Below are positions 30,984-40,854 of a stretch of 64,000 nucleotides of DNA, piece by piece. The stretch is from Anaerotruncus sp. (GTDB lineage Bacteria; Bacillota; Clostridia; Oscillospirales; Acutalibacteraceae), in the NCBI GenBank assembly GCA_022009795.1, contig CP091724.1, positions 558,001-622,000 of the forward strand, in the 5' to 3' direction. The position numbers and the translations under genes are program-made. Below the pieces are notes generated by a model. That model saw nothing but the letters and a program-made list of their open reading frames with translations, did not search any database and was not told the DNA's origin. Numbering within the stretch: position 1 is the stretch's first letter; every line of letters starts with the position of its first letter.

Positions 30984-32312
30984 AGAATAATCAATTCAGC
31001 GCATATCTCGTTTCACTCGGTTGCCCTAAAAATCAGGTGGACGGTGAAATGTTGATGAAAAAACTGTGTGATAACGGCTTCACCGTTGCACCGTCCGAGG
31101 GCGAAGCGGATGCCGTAATCGTAAACACCTGCGGATTTATCGAATCCGCCAAAAACCGAGGCAATCGAAGCTATTTTGGAAGCCGCCGAATATAAAAAGG
31201 CGGGACTTGTTTCCGCCGTTATAGTTACGGGCTGCCTTGCGGAAAGATATAAAGATGAAATTATGAAGGAGATGCCCGAGGTTGACGCTGTTGTGGGCAT
31301 AGGCGCAAATTCCGACATAGTCAAAATATGCCAAAAGGCGCTGTGCGGCGTTACAACAAACATTTTCCCGAATAAGTGTTACTTGCCGCTTGATGATGAA
31401 AGACTCACGGCAAAAGGCTCACACTGGGCATATCTTAAAATCTCCGACGGGTGTGATAATCGCTGCTCATATTGCGCAATTCCCGCAATCAGGGGCGCAT
31501 ACAGAGAGCGCTCGATGGAGAGCATAATTTCCGAGGCCGAAGAGCTTGCCGCAAAAGGCGTTAAGGAAATAATCCTTGTTGCTCAGGATACCACTAAATA
31601 CGGCATTTCGCTTTACGGCAAATATATGCTTCCCGAATTGCTTAAAAAGCTTTCGGATATTAACGGTATCGAATGGATAAGGATTTTTTATTGCTATCCC
31701 GATAAGGTAACCGACGAGCTTATTCACGCAATTGCGAGCCTTGATAAAGTTTGCTCTTATATTGATATACCGCTTCAGCATTGCAGCAAAGATGTGCTCA
31801 AGGCAATGAACAGAACAGGCTCTTATGAAGAGCTTAAAGCGCTTATAGAAAAAATGAGGGCAAATATTCCCGGTCTTTCCCTTCGCACCACCTTAATGGT
31901 CGGCTTTCCGGGTGAAACAGACGAGCAGTTTGAAGAGCTTTGCAAATTTGTTAAAGAAATGAAATTTGATAAAATGGGCTGCTTCAAATTCTCTCCCGAG
32001 GAGGGCACACCCGCCTACGATATGCCGAATCAAGTTGAAGAGGATGTTAAATCAAGGCGCGAGGAAGTGCTCGGCGACATTCAATACACCGTAACCGAAA
32101 ACGCGAATAAAAGCCGAATCGGCAAGATTTATAAAACTATTGTTGATTCCGAGGAAGGCGATAATTACATCGGCAGAAGCTATCTTGATTCGCCTGAGAT
32201 AGACAGCGGCATTATTTTCACATCGCCCCGTGAGCTTGAAGCGGGTGATTTTGTTAATGTTAAAATAACGGATTACGACGGATATGATTTGATTGGAGAA
32301 TTAGCACAATGA
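30980..32312 (+). CDS. rimO: Ribosomal protein S12 methylthiotransferase RimO (frameshifted)
   Basis: About 444 residues: UPF0004 domain with LVSLGCPKNQVDGEM, radical SAM motif CDNRCSYCAIPAIRG, EIILVAQDTTKYG, DIPLQHCSKDVLKAMNR, TTLMVGFPGETDEQFEEL and a TRAM domain at the end. One extra A near 31153 breaks the frame after ESAK. Catalyses methylthiolation of the conserved S12 Asp. A second UPF0004 enzyme, mtaB, lies at 21381-22685. Confidence 0.96.
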
Positions 32313-32899
32313 ATTTACCAAATAAAATAACAGTGTTCAGATTTTTGCTGCGTGCCGGTTTTTGCTTGCCGTTGCATTTATAAAATTTCCTTATCACTGG
32401 GTTGCAACGCTTATTGTTTATTTTATAGCTTGCATGAGCGATAAGGCAGACGGCATTATCGCAAGAAAAAATCATCTTGTAACGGATTTCGGCAAGCTTA
32501 TGGACCCGCTTTCGGATAAGACGCTCGTTTTTGCGGCATACATAATTTTGTTTCATATGGGTTGGCACACGGATATCGTTATTATGATGATGCTTGCAAG
32601 AGAATTTCTTGTTGCCGGCATCAGAATGACTGCCGCCTCAAGTGGTGAGGTTATCGCTGCTAACGGCTTCGGCAAGGCGAAAACATTTTTGCAGATGTCC
32701 ACAACGGGCATGACTTTCCTTTTGCTTGCAATCGGTGAAAGCCCGAAAATCGATATAGATATGAGCACTCCGTGGCTTAATATCTATTGCACGATTGCAT
32801 TTTTGGATTGTTGGCGTTGTCACTGTTTTTTGAGCGGAATTATCTATGCAAAAAGACGGCTGGCACCTTATTAAAAACAAAATAACAGTTGCAAAATAG
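32309..32899 (+). CDS. pgsA: CDP-diacylglycerol-glycerol-3-phosphate 3-phosphatidyltransferase (frameshifted)
   Basis: Starts MNLPNKITVFRFLL, typical PgsA. Membrane protein with the CDP-alcohol phosphotransferase motif D-KA-DG-IIAR with GKLMDPLSD (about 32435-32520). Shifts near 32352, 32810 and 32855; repaired C-terminus GIIYAKDGWHLIKNK with stop TAG 32897-32899. About 195 residues. First committed step of phosphatidylglycerol synthesis. Confidence 0.93.
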
Positions 32900-32916
32900 T
32901 AAAATTTGTATATAAT
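32889..32916 (+). promoter_or_regulatory. Promoter of the cysE T-box transcript
   Basis: TTGCAA and TATAAT with a 16-base spacer, overlapping the pgsA end, just before the T-box leader. Confidence 0.65.
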
Positions 32917-32924
32917 ATTAGTGA

Positions 32925-33170
32925 TAGATAAAAAAACTTTGACGGAGAAAAAGTAAGCAATTAACCGCCTTTTTCAGAGAGCGCAGCATGAGCTGAAAGC
33001 TGCGTATCGGCGGCCTGCCGAAATGCACTCTCGAGTTGTTCGGAGGAAATAAGTATTCCGAATCGGTTGCCCCGTTACAGGCAAAGCCGTGCTTGAGCGG
33101 CCGAGTATAAAATAGAGTGGAACCGCAGTTTTTAATTGCCTCTGTCATTTTTGGCAGAGGCTTATTTTTT
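32925..33170 (+). ncRNA. T-box riboswitch (tRNA-Cys sensing) upstream of cysE-cysS
   Basis: The core T-box sequence AGAGTGGAACCGC lies at 33114-33126. Stem I is visible from GAGAGCGCAGC (about 32977) to the pairing GCACTCTC. The specifier loop places TGC, a Cys codon, at 33024-33026 in the usual GAATGCA-like context. The terminator is the GCCTCTG / CAGAGGC stem with a T-rich run at 33138-33170, and the alternative antiterminator pairs AGAG before TGGAACC with CTCT at 33140. Cys specificity fits the two genes it controls: uncharged tRNA-Cys should raise cysE and cysS expression. Confidence 0.9.
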
Positions 33171-33200
33171 TACAGCTTTGAAAGGCAATGTGAAGTAATT

Positions 33201-33844
33201 ATGTTTGATGAATTTAAAGAAACTGTTCAAAGTTTTATGAGCCATGATCCGGCGGCACGAAGTCCGATTGAAATTGTGCTGCTTTATCCGGGCTTTAAAG
33301 CTTTGCAAAGCCACAAGCGAGCCAATTGGTTTTACAGGCACAATATGCCGTTTATCGCAAGATATATAAGTCAAAGAAGCGCTCATAAAACAGGAATAGA
33401 AATTCACCCCGCCGCAAAAATAGGCAGAAGGGTTTGCATAGATCACGGCCACGGAATCGTTATCGGCGAAACCGCCGAAGTCGGCGATGATGTTATGATT
33501 TATCAGGGTGTAACTCTCGGCGGCACGGGCAAGGATGTGGGCAAAAGGCATCCCACAATCGAAAACGGCGTTATGAACGGCGCGGGCGCAAAAGAGCTGG
33601 GGCCTATAGCGGTCGGCAGAAAGTCAAAGGTTGCCGGAGGTGCCGTTGTGGTTCGCGATGTTGAACCGAATTGCACGGTGGTCGGTATCCCCGGTGAAGT
33701 TGTTCGCATAGACGGCGAAAGGGTAGATGACCTAGACCAAATAAATATCCCCGATCCCGTTATGGCGGCAATCAGGGTCAATCAAAAATAAAATTGAAGA
33801 ACTTGAATCGGAAATTAAAAAAATTGGAGGATTCGTTAAAATGA
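33201..33844 (+). CDS. cysE: Serine O-acetyltransferase (frameshifted near the C-terminus)
   Basis: About 212 residues. Hexapeptide-repeat transferase: helical N-terminus MFDEFKETVQSFMSHDPAA, YRHNMPFIARYISQ, then HPAAKIGRRVCIDHGHGIVIGET and YQGVTLGGTGK. An indel at 33790 and another near 33826 hide the true tail, IEELESEIKKLEDSLK, ending at 33844. Start 33201 is chosen because the open frame upstream is T-box leader. Makes O-acetylserine for cysteine synthesis. Overlaps cysS by 4 bases. Confidence 0.95.
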
Positions 33845-35246
33845 AGATTTTTTTAACACAATGACTGCTAAAAAAAGAAGAATTCGTTCCCATGGATAAA
33901 AAAATGAGGTTAAAAATTTATGCCTGCGGACCTACTGTTTATAATTATATTCATATCGGCAACGCAAGGCCGCTTTGCGTTTTTGACGTTCTTCGCAGAT
34001 ATCTTGAATACAGGGGATATAATGTTAAATTCGTTCAGAATTTCACCGATATTGACGATAAAATCATTAAGCGTGCAAACGAAGAGGGCACAACCTATGA
34101 TGTGATTTCAAAGAAATATATCGAGGAATTCTGGACTGATGCAAACGGCCTAAACTTCAAAAAAGCAACCGTTCATCCAAAAGCAACGGAAAATATCGAT
34201 GAAATCATAAAGCTGATAAGCACACTCGTTGAAAAAGGGCTATGCTTATCAGGCTGAAAACGATGTTTATTTCCGCACACTTAAATTTAAGGAATACGGC
34301 AAGCTTTCTCATCAGCCGATTGAAGATCTTGAAAGCGGCGCCAGAATTGCCATCGGCGAAATTAAAGAAGATCCGCTTGATTTTGCTTTGTGGAAAGGCG
34401 CTAAGCCCGGCGAGCCTTACTGGGATTCGCCTTGGGGCAAGGGACGCCCCGGCTGGCATATCGAATGCTCTGCAATGAACAGAAAATATCTCGGCAACAC
34501 CATAGATATTCATTGCGGCGGAAAAGACCTTGTTTTCCCGCACCATGAAAACGAAATCGCACAAAGCGAGTGCGCAAACGGCTGCACTTTTGCTAATTAT
34601 TGGATGCACAACGGATATATCAATGTTGATAATGTTAAAATGAGTAAATCACTCGGCAATTTTAAAACCGTTCGCGAAATCGCAAATGTTTACGGCTATG
34701 AAGTTATCAGATATTTCCTTATTTCCTCTCATTATCGTTCACCCATTAACTACAGCCTTGATATCATCGAGCAGTGCAAATCCGCACTTGAAAGGCTCTA
34801 CACCTGCCGCGACAGCCTTGATTTTGCAATCAAAAATGCTGCCGAGGAAACTAAAGAAAATGATGCAGAACTGATTTCCGAGCTTGATAAAAGGCGTGAG
34901 CAGTTTATTGCGGCTATGGATGATGATCTTAACACGGCAGACGGCCTTGCTGCAATATTTGAACTCACCAAGGATATCAATACCAAAATTCTTGATCACG
35001 ATGTTTCAAAAGCCGTTTGTGAGCACGCTGCAAAGCTTTATGACGAGCTTTGCGATGTTTTGGGTATTCTTTACAACCGCAAGGAAAAATACGCTTGACG
35101 GCGATATAGAAGCTCTCGTTGAAAAGCGCCAGGAAGCGAGAAAAAATAAGGATTGGGCAACGGCCGATAAAATCAGGGATGAATTAAAGGCAAAGGGTAT
35201 AATTCTTAAAGATACACCTCAGGGCGTTACCTGGACAAAGGAATAA
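33841..35246 (+). CDS. cysS: Cysteinyl-tRNA synthetase (frameshifted)
   Basis: About 465 residues. Class I synthetase with YACGPTVYNYIHIGNARP (HIGH-type motif), CSAMNRKYLGNTIDIHCGGKDL, HHENEIAQSE (zinc-binding) and KMSKSLGNF (KMSKS). N-terminal shifts at 33850-33905, others near 34245 and 35088; the repaired end is ATADKIRDELKAKGI and VTWTKE. Downstream of a Cys T-box with cysE, a standard clostridial arrangement. Confidence 0.96.
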
Positions 35247-35273
35247 TTATTTAATTAGGAATAACATGAAATA

Positions 35274-35303
35274 ATCCCGTACATCACTGTACGGGATTTT
35301 TTT
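35274..35303 (+). terminator. Intrinsic terminator after cysS
   Basis: ATCCCGTAC / GTACGGGAT stem, ATCACT loop, then T7. Confidence 0.92.
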
Positions 35304-35344
35304 ATTACGAAAAATTTATTTAATAACCAAAAATGCTCATTAAA

Positions 35345-35761
35345 TCATTCCGCGTCTGCCTTTTCCTCCAAAACTGAAGTACAATGTGGGCAGCGAGTTG
35401 CTTTGATATCTATTTCGCTGCAGCAATAGGGGCATTGCTTTGTGGTGGGAGCAGCGGGAGCTTCATCTTTGTGATGGCCGATTTCCGTGATTTTGTTCAT
35501 AACCTTGAGCAGGCAGAAAAGCACGAATGCCATGATTATGAAGTTAACAAATGCGGAAATAAACGACGAGGCAAAACCCGCAATGTCGGCACCGGTGTAT
35601 TTGGCGGCACCTGTTATGAAATTAAGCAAGGGATTGATGAAATTATCGGTAAGCGAAGTAACAACGCTTGTGAACGCACCGCCGATAATAGTACCAACAG
35701 CCATATCCATCATATTGCCTTTAAGGGCGAATTCTTTGAATTCCTGAATAAACTTTTTCAT
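35345..35761 (-). CDS. mscL: Large-conductance mechanosensitive channel with C-terminal zinc ribbon
   Basis: Intact, 138 residues. MscL signature FKEFALKGNMMDMAVGTIIGGAF in TM1, then TM2 near 75-95 (FVNFIIMAFVLFCLLKVMNK). The C-terminal 35 residues hold CPYC...CPHC, a zinc ribbon replacing the usual short helical bundle; related Clostridia appear to share it. MscL opens under membrane tension to release solutes during osmotic down-shock. GGAGGAG before ATG. Confidence 0.95.
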   Translation of the reverse strand: MKKFIQEFKEFALKGNMMDMAVGTIIGGAFTSVVTSLTDNFINPLLNFITGAAKYTGADIAGFASSFISAFVNFIIMAFVLFCLLKVMNKITEIGHHKDEAPAAPTTKQCPYCCSEIDIKATRCPHCTSVLEEKADAE

Positions 35762-35903
35762 AAAGTTCTCCTCCTTAATAATTTATGAATAAATTATTAC
35801 ATAAATTGAGCAAAAAAACAAGCGATTAACCTTTATTTTTCCTTTTTTTGAGACTGCTTCCCATGAAATCGCTTACTTCGGATATTGTAACAAAGGCGTT
35901 TTT

Positions 35904-36757
35904 TTATCGCTTTTTCTTAACGATGTTTTTAAGCTTTGTAATTTGAAATCTGTTTACAACAAAATAAACGGCGGTAAGGCTTTTGTTTTCATAATAGCCT
36001 TTTGCTTCAATTTTTGTTACGCCGTGGCCGAATTCTTCAGAAAGCGCAGCACATATTTCATCAGCGTTGGTTGTGATTATCATGGCAGCTTTGGTTTTAT
36101 CAAGCCCTTCAACAATGAAATCAACAGATTTTATACCTGCGCAATATGTGATTATTGAATACAGCGGCAAAATATAGCTTCTTGTGATAAGTCCCACTGC
36201 TATATATAATATAACATTATATATCATCACAAAGGTTCCAACGGTGATTCCGAGCTTTTTTGAAAATATAACAGCCAAAACCTCAATACCGTCCATTGCG
36301 CCGCCGAATCTGATTGCCAGTCCGCTTCCTACGCCTGAGATTATTCCTCCGAATATTGCGCAAAGCAATAAATCCTTTCCCGCAAACGGAGAGGAACTCA
36401 TATTATCTATAGGAAGAATATAGTTAATTATGTAAGACGAGGCCGAATAAATTAAAAACCGTGAAAATTGAATAAACGGTAAATGCCGCGCCTTGTTTTT
36501 TTCAACCCGAATAAAAAAAGAGGCACATTTAATATTATTAAAAAAAGCGAAAGCGTGTATTTATCGGGCGTAAGCTGCCAAAGCAGCATTGATGTGCCCG
36601 AAATGCCGCTGTCGTAAAGCTGAACGGGTGCCAAAAATAAGGTTACGCCGATCGAATTTACAACTCCTGCCAAAAAAAGAGAAAAAGAAAATTTGTTATG
36701 CTTAAATTTTTTTAAAGAAAGATTTAACCTTGTATTTGAATTTGTTTTTTTGCCCAA
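35904..36757 (-). CDS. YitT family membrane protein with DUF2179 domain (frameshifted)
   Basis: About 284 residues: an N-terminal multi-pass domain (SFSLFLAGVVNSIGVTLF, DSGISGTSMLLWQL, GLAIRFGGAMDGIEVLAVIFSKK) and a C-terminal cytoplasmic DUF2179 domain (KAAMIITTNADEICAALSEEFGHGVT ... AVYFVVNRFQI). The frame breaks at 36450-36490. Function unknown; possibly transport. It follows dapB on the same strand with an intervening hairpin. Confidence 0.88.
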
Positions 36758-36769
36758 ATATTTTCCTCC

Positions 36770-36825
36770 TAAAAATAACGCCCCTGCTCGGTATGATGCG
36801 CTCGCAAGATACCGGGTAAGAGCGT
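36770..36825 (-). terminator. Hairpin between dapB and the YitT gene (terminator or attenuator)
   Basis: On the minus strand, ACGCTC pairs with GGGCGT (needs a G-U pair, so it folds on this strand), a 5/5 internal loop follows, then CGGTAT / ATACCG and a 14-base apical loop. TTATTTTT and then AGGAGG follow directly. It can end dapB transcription, or act as a leader element of the YitT gene. Confidence 0.55.
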
Positions 36826-36855
36826 CAATCCTTTATTAAATTTATCTCAAATAAA

Positions 36856-37609
36856 TTATTTAATAAGATCCTTCATAGTGTAAAGGCCCGCGCCTTTTTC
36901 CAACCATGTATTTTTGCGGCGTTAACTGCACCAACCGCAAAAAAATTTCCTTGCTTCTTGCAGAGTGCGAAAGGGTTATAATTTCATCTCTGCCCGCAAA
37001 AATAATTTCGTGCTCGCCGACTATTGTGCCGCCGCGAACGGCATGCATGCCGATTTCGTTTTTGCTGCGTTTTTCGCGCTTGCTGTGCCTGTCATACTCA
37101 TATTTCATAGGTTTATCGATTTCTTCACAAATCGCATCTGCGAGCATGAGAGCCGTACCGCTCGGCGCATCTATCTTTTGATTATGGTGCTTTTCGATGA
37201 TTTCAATATCAAAATCATTTCCGAGCACATCAACCGCCTTTTTTGCAAGAGTTGCCAAAAGGTTTATTCCGAGACTCATGTTATAGGTGAAGAACACGCC
37301 GTTTTCCGTGGCAGCGTTTTCAATCTGCTTTTTTTGTTCATCGTCAAATCCCGTTGTTGCGATAACAACCGGAATTTTTTTTGCCGCTGAATATTCAAGC
37401 AGGGAATTAAGCAGCGCGGGATTAGAAAAATCGATTATAACATCGGCGCTTTCTTTAACGCTGTCGATTTCGGAATATATAGGAAAATCCGTGGATTCGG
37501 TGTTGATATCAACTCCGGCAACGATTTCGCATTCATTGTCGGCAGCAACAATATTGCGGATAACATGGCCCATTTTGCCGTTTGCTCCGCAAAGAATTAT
37601 TTTTTTCAT
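36856..37609 (-). CDS. dapB: 4-hydroxy-tetrahydrodipicolinate reductase (frameshifted at the end)
   Basis: About 251 residues. MKKIILCGANGKMGHVI (NAD(P)H-binding), IDFSNPALLNSLLEY, ATTGFDDEQ, EKHHNQKIDAPSGTALMLA (catalytic EXHHXXKXDAPSGTA) and MHAVRGGTIVGEHEI. Indels near 36910 and 36889 hide the true end, AAKYMVGKGAGLYTM...LIK, with the stop at 36858-36856. Lysine/diaminopimelate pathway with dapA and asd; dipicolinate for spores derives from the same branch. Confidence 0.95.
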
Positions 37610-37635
37610 AATTTAAAAGTCCTCTTAATCAAAAC

Positions 37636-38528
37636 TTAATCGATAACGCCGTATTCTTTTAAGGGTGGCTCTCATCATTTCTTTGTTTTTCATCGGTCAT
37701 ATCAACCAACGGAAGTCTGCAATGGCCTGCTTTGTAGCCCATCATATTAACCGCTTCTTTAACGGGAATGGGGTTTACATCGCAGAAAAGCGCTTTGGCA
37801 AGCTTCATGTATTTATCCATAAGAGCCTTAGACTTTTCTTTGTTGCCTGCAAGATATTCGGCAACAATATCATGTGTTTCCTTGGGGCAAACATTTGAAA
37901 GCACGCTTATAACGCCCTTGCCGCCTCTTTCAAGCACATCGTAAATTTGATCGTCGTTACCGCTCCAAATATTAAGTTCGTCGCCGCAAAGCTCGTGAAC
38001 CTTTGCGATTTGGTCAAGATTGCCGCTTGCTTCCTTAATGCCGTTGATTCTGGGCAGCTTGGCGATTTCCGCAGCGGTTTCGGGCAAAATGTTAACCCCT
38101 GTGCGAGAGGGAACATTGTAAAGAATAATCGGCTTATCGGTTGCGTCATGAATTGCAGTATAGTGAGCGATAAGTCCTCTTTGGCTTGTTTTGTTGTAAT
38201 AAGGCGTAACAAGCAAAAGCGCATCGGCGCCGTCTCTGCAAGCCTCACGGCTGATCTCTATTGCACAAGCTGTTGAATTTGAACCTGTGCCTGCGATAAC
38301 TTTGCATCTGCCGGCAACATAGTCAATGCACCATTTAACGCATTCTGTGTGCTCAACAACTCTTAATGTTGAGCTTTCTCCGGTTGTGCCGCAGATAACG
38401 ATTGCGTCCGTGCCGTTTTCAATCTGAAAATCAACAAATTTTGCAAACTCATCGTAATTAACGGATCCGTCCTCATTCATAGGTGTAATAATGGCAACTG
38501 CCGCGCCCGTAAAGATAGGTTCCTTCAT
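37636..38528 (-). CDS. dapA: 4-hydroxy-tetrahydrodipicolinate synthase (frameshifted near the end)
   Basis: About 296 residues. FTGAAVAIITPMNEDGSVNY, CGTTGESSTL, VTPYYNKTSQRGL, ILYNVPSRTGVNI (catalytic Tyr) and IKEASGNLDQ (Schiff-base Lys). Near 37680 an indel gives a premature stop; repaired end is EMMRATLKEYGVID, stop at 37638-37636. Condenses aspartate semialdehyde with pyruvate. Second gene of asd-dapA-dapB. Confidence 0.95.
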
Positions 38529-38567
38529 AGTGAAAAACTCCTTCTGTATTAATAATATCGCGGATTA

Positions 38568-39656
38568 TCAATCCATATAGCCTTCGGCACAAAGAAGCTC
38601 TGCAAGCAAAACACCGCCGCCTGCCGCGCCTCTTAATGTATTGTGTGAAAGGCAAACAAATTTATATTGATATTGCGTGTCCTCGCGAAGTCTGCCGATG
38701 GAAACGGCCATACCGTTTTCAAGCATTCTTTCGGATTTGATTTGCGGTCTGTCATCCTCGTTAAAATAATTGAGGAACTGTTTCGGAGCGGAGGGAAGCT
38801 CAAGCTCCTGCGCTCTGCCTTTAAATTCGTTCCAAATCTTAATCATTTCATCTTTGGTTGGCTTTTTTTCAAAATTTACGAAAACAGCGCCGAGATGACC
38901 GTTAGAAACGGGAACTCTGATGCACTGAGCCGTGAAATTGGGTTTATCGGCGGGAACGATTTCGTCGCCCTCTATTTTACCCCAAAGCTTAAGCGGCTCT
39001 TTTTCGCTTTTTTCTTCTTCACCGCCAATGTAGGGAATAACATTATCAACCATTTCGGGCCAGGTTTCAAAAGTTTTTCCTGCGCCGCTGATTGCCTGAT
39101 ATGTGCAAACAAGAACATCCTTAACGCCGAATTCCTTGTGAAGCGGGAAAAGGGCGGGCACATAAGATTGAAGCGAGCAGTTTGATTTAACCGCAATAAA
39201 GCCTCTTTTTGTGCCGAGTCTTTTTCTTTGAGCGGGAATAATATTTATGTGTTCTGCGTTGAGTTCGGGCACAACCATCGGCACATCGGGAGTGAATCGG
39301 TTTGCGCTGTTGTTCGAAACAACTGGGCATTCATGCTTTGCATAAGCTTCTTCAAGCTTTTTTTGATTTCGTCCTTCTTCATATCAACGGCGCAGAAAAC
39401 AAAATCAACCATCGAAGTGATTTTATCAATATCGGCTTCTGCGTCCAAAACGATCATATCTTTAACCTTTTCGGGCATTTCTTTATCCATGCACCATTTT
39501 TTTGCTGCCGCTTCGGAATATTTTTTTGCCTGCAGATCTTGATGATGCCGCAAGGCAAACAAGGTCAAACCAAGGGTGGTTTTCAAGCAGTGTGATAAAG
39601 CGCTGGCCAACCATGCCCGTTGCGCCCACTACGCCGACTTTGTAATGTTTTTCCAT
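38568..39656 (-). CDS. asd: Aspartate-semialdehyde dehydrogenase (frameshifted)
   Basis: About 362 residues, the longer form often called archaeal/fungal type. N-terminus (after shifts near 39540-39600) MEKHYKVGVVGATGMVGQRF; then YSEAAAKKWCM, NNSANRFTPDVPMVVPE, AVKSNCSLQSYVPAL with catalytic Cys, and VPVSNGHLGAVFV. Another shift near 39340. Supplies aspartate semialdehyde to lysine, threonine and methionine synthesis; first gene of the dap cluster. GGAGAGC precedes the ATG. Confidence 0.94.
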
Positions 39657-39670
39657 AATTAGCTCTCCTT

Positions 39671-39701
39671 ATAAAAAAATACATCTTGTAAAAAAAGATG
39701 A
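39671..39701 (-). terminator. Terminator-like hairpin in the asd leader
   Basis: Minus strand: CATCTT, T-rich loop, AAGATG, then a TATTTTTTT run, located between the promoter and the asd ribosome binding site. A candidate attenuator. Confidence 0.5.
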
Positions 39702-39761
39702 TTTTTTTAGAATATAATATTAGTCGGTTTGCAAATCGATATCAAACTCAACTTATCTCGT

Positions 39762-39794
39762 ATTATAATATCACTTATTATATATATATGTCAA
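39762..39794 (-). promoter_or_regulatory. Probable promoter of asd-dapA-dapB
   Basis: Minus strand TTGACA (39794-39789), 18-base spacer, TATTAT (39770-39765) with an overlapping TATAAT three bases on. Leaves a leader of about 100 bases before asd. Confidence 0.6.
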
Positions 39795-39813
39795 ACATAA
39801 ATTAGAGGACAAT

Positions 39814-40851
39814 ATGAAAACTTCAGATTTTTTTTATGAATTACCCGAAAATTTAATAGCTCAAACTCCGATTGAGCCGAGAAACGCCTCGAGGCTTATG
39901 ATTTTGCATGAGAAAACAGGTGAATTGGAGCACAGAATTTTTAAGGACCTCGGCGAATATTTACGCCCCGGCGATTGCCTTGTGCTCAACGACACACGCG
40001 TTATCCCGGCAAGAATTTACGGCGGTAAAGAAGAAACCGGTGCCGTGGTTGAATTTTTTTGCTCGTTTCCCAAAAGGAAAAACGATGTGTGGGAATGCCT
40101 TTGCAAGCCCGGAAAAAGAGCCAAAATCGGCACAAAAATTCAGCTTCGGCGAGGGCAAGCTTATCGGCGAAATCATTGATATAAATGAGGATGACGGCAA
40201 CAGATTCGTTAAATTTTCCTGCGATGGCAGCATTTATGCCGTGCTTGATGAAATCGGCGCAATGCCGCTGCCGCCTTATATCAAAGAAAAGCTCAAGGAT
40301 AAAGAAAGATATCAAACCGTTTACAGTAAAGAGCTCGGCTCTGCGGCAGCACCTACGGCCGGCTTACATTTTACTCCGGAAATGCTTGATGAAATCAGAA
40401 AATCAGGTGTTAAAACGGCATATGTAACGCTGCATGTGGGCCTCGGAACCTTCCGCCCCGTTAAAGTTGATGATGTTACAAAGCATAAAATGCACACCGA
40501 GCACTATATTATGCCGCAGAAAACTGCCGATATGATAAACGAAACTAAGAAAAACGGCGGCAGGGTAATCTGCGTCGGCACAACATCATGCCGCACGGTT
40601 GAATCCGTTGCCACCAAAAAAACGGCTGTGTTTGCGCGGATGAAGACGACACCTCAATATTTATTTATCCCGGTTATGAGTTTAAATGCATGGATGCGCT
40701 GATAACAAACTTTCATTTGCCGGAAAGCACTTTGATAATGCTTGTTTCCGCCTTTGCGGGCTTTGACAATATAATGAATGCATATAACACGGCGGTTGCC
40801 GAAAAATACAGATTTTTCAGCTTTGGCGATGCTATGTTTATTGAGGATTAA
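39814..40851 (+). CDS. queA: S-adenosylmethionine:tRNA ribosyltransferase-isomerase (frameshifted)
   Basis: About 345 residues: MKTSDFFYELPENLIAQTPI, LVLNDTRVIPARIYG, ELGSAAAPTAGLHFTPEML, YVTLHVGLGTFRPVKVDD, VICVGTTSCRTVES, and after shifts near 40140 and 40610-40680 the end LPESTLIMLVSAFAG and IED. Adds the cyclopentene precursor in queuosine synthesis at tRNA position 34. Followed three bases later by tgt. Confidence 0.95.
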
Positions 40852-40854
40852 ATA

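Noticed and set aside
33117..33200. N-terminal extension of cysE
   Set aside because: The open frame upstream of ATG 33201 covers the T-box antiterminator and terminator, and the family start aligns with 33201.
36184..36423. Antisense hydrophobic frame opposite the YitT gene
   Set aside because: It is the mirror of membrane-segment codons on the other strand, with no start signals of its own.
39661..39813. Lysine riboswitch upstream of asd
   Set aside because: The region is only about 150 bases and lacks the conserved lysine-riboswitch junction sequences; only a simple terminator-like stem is present.
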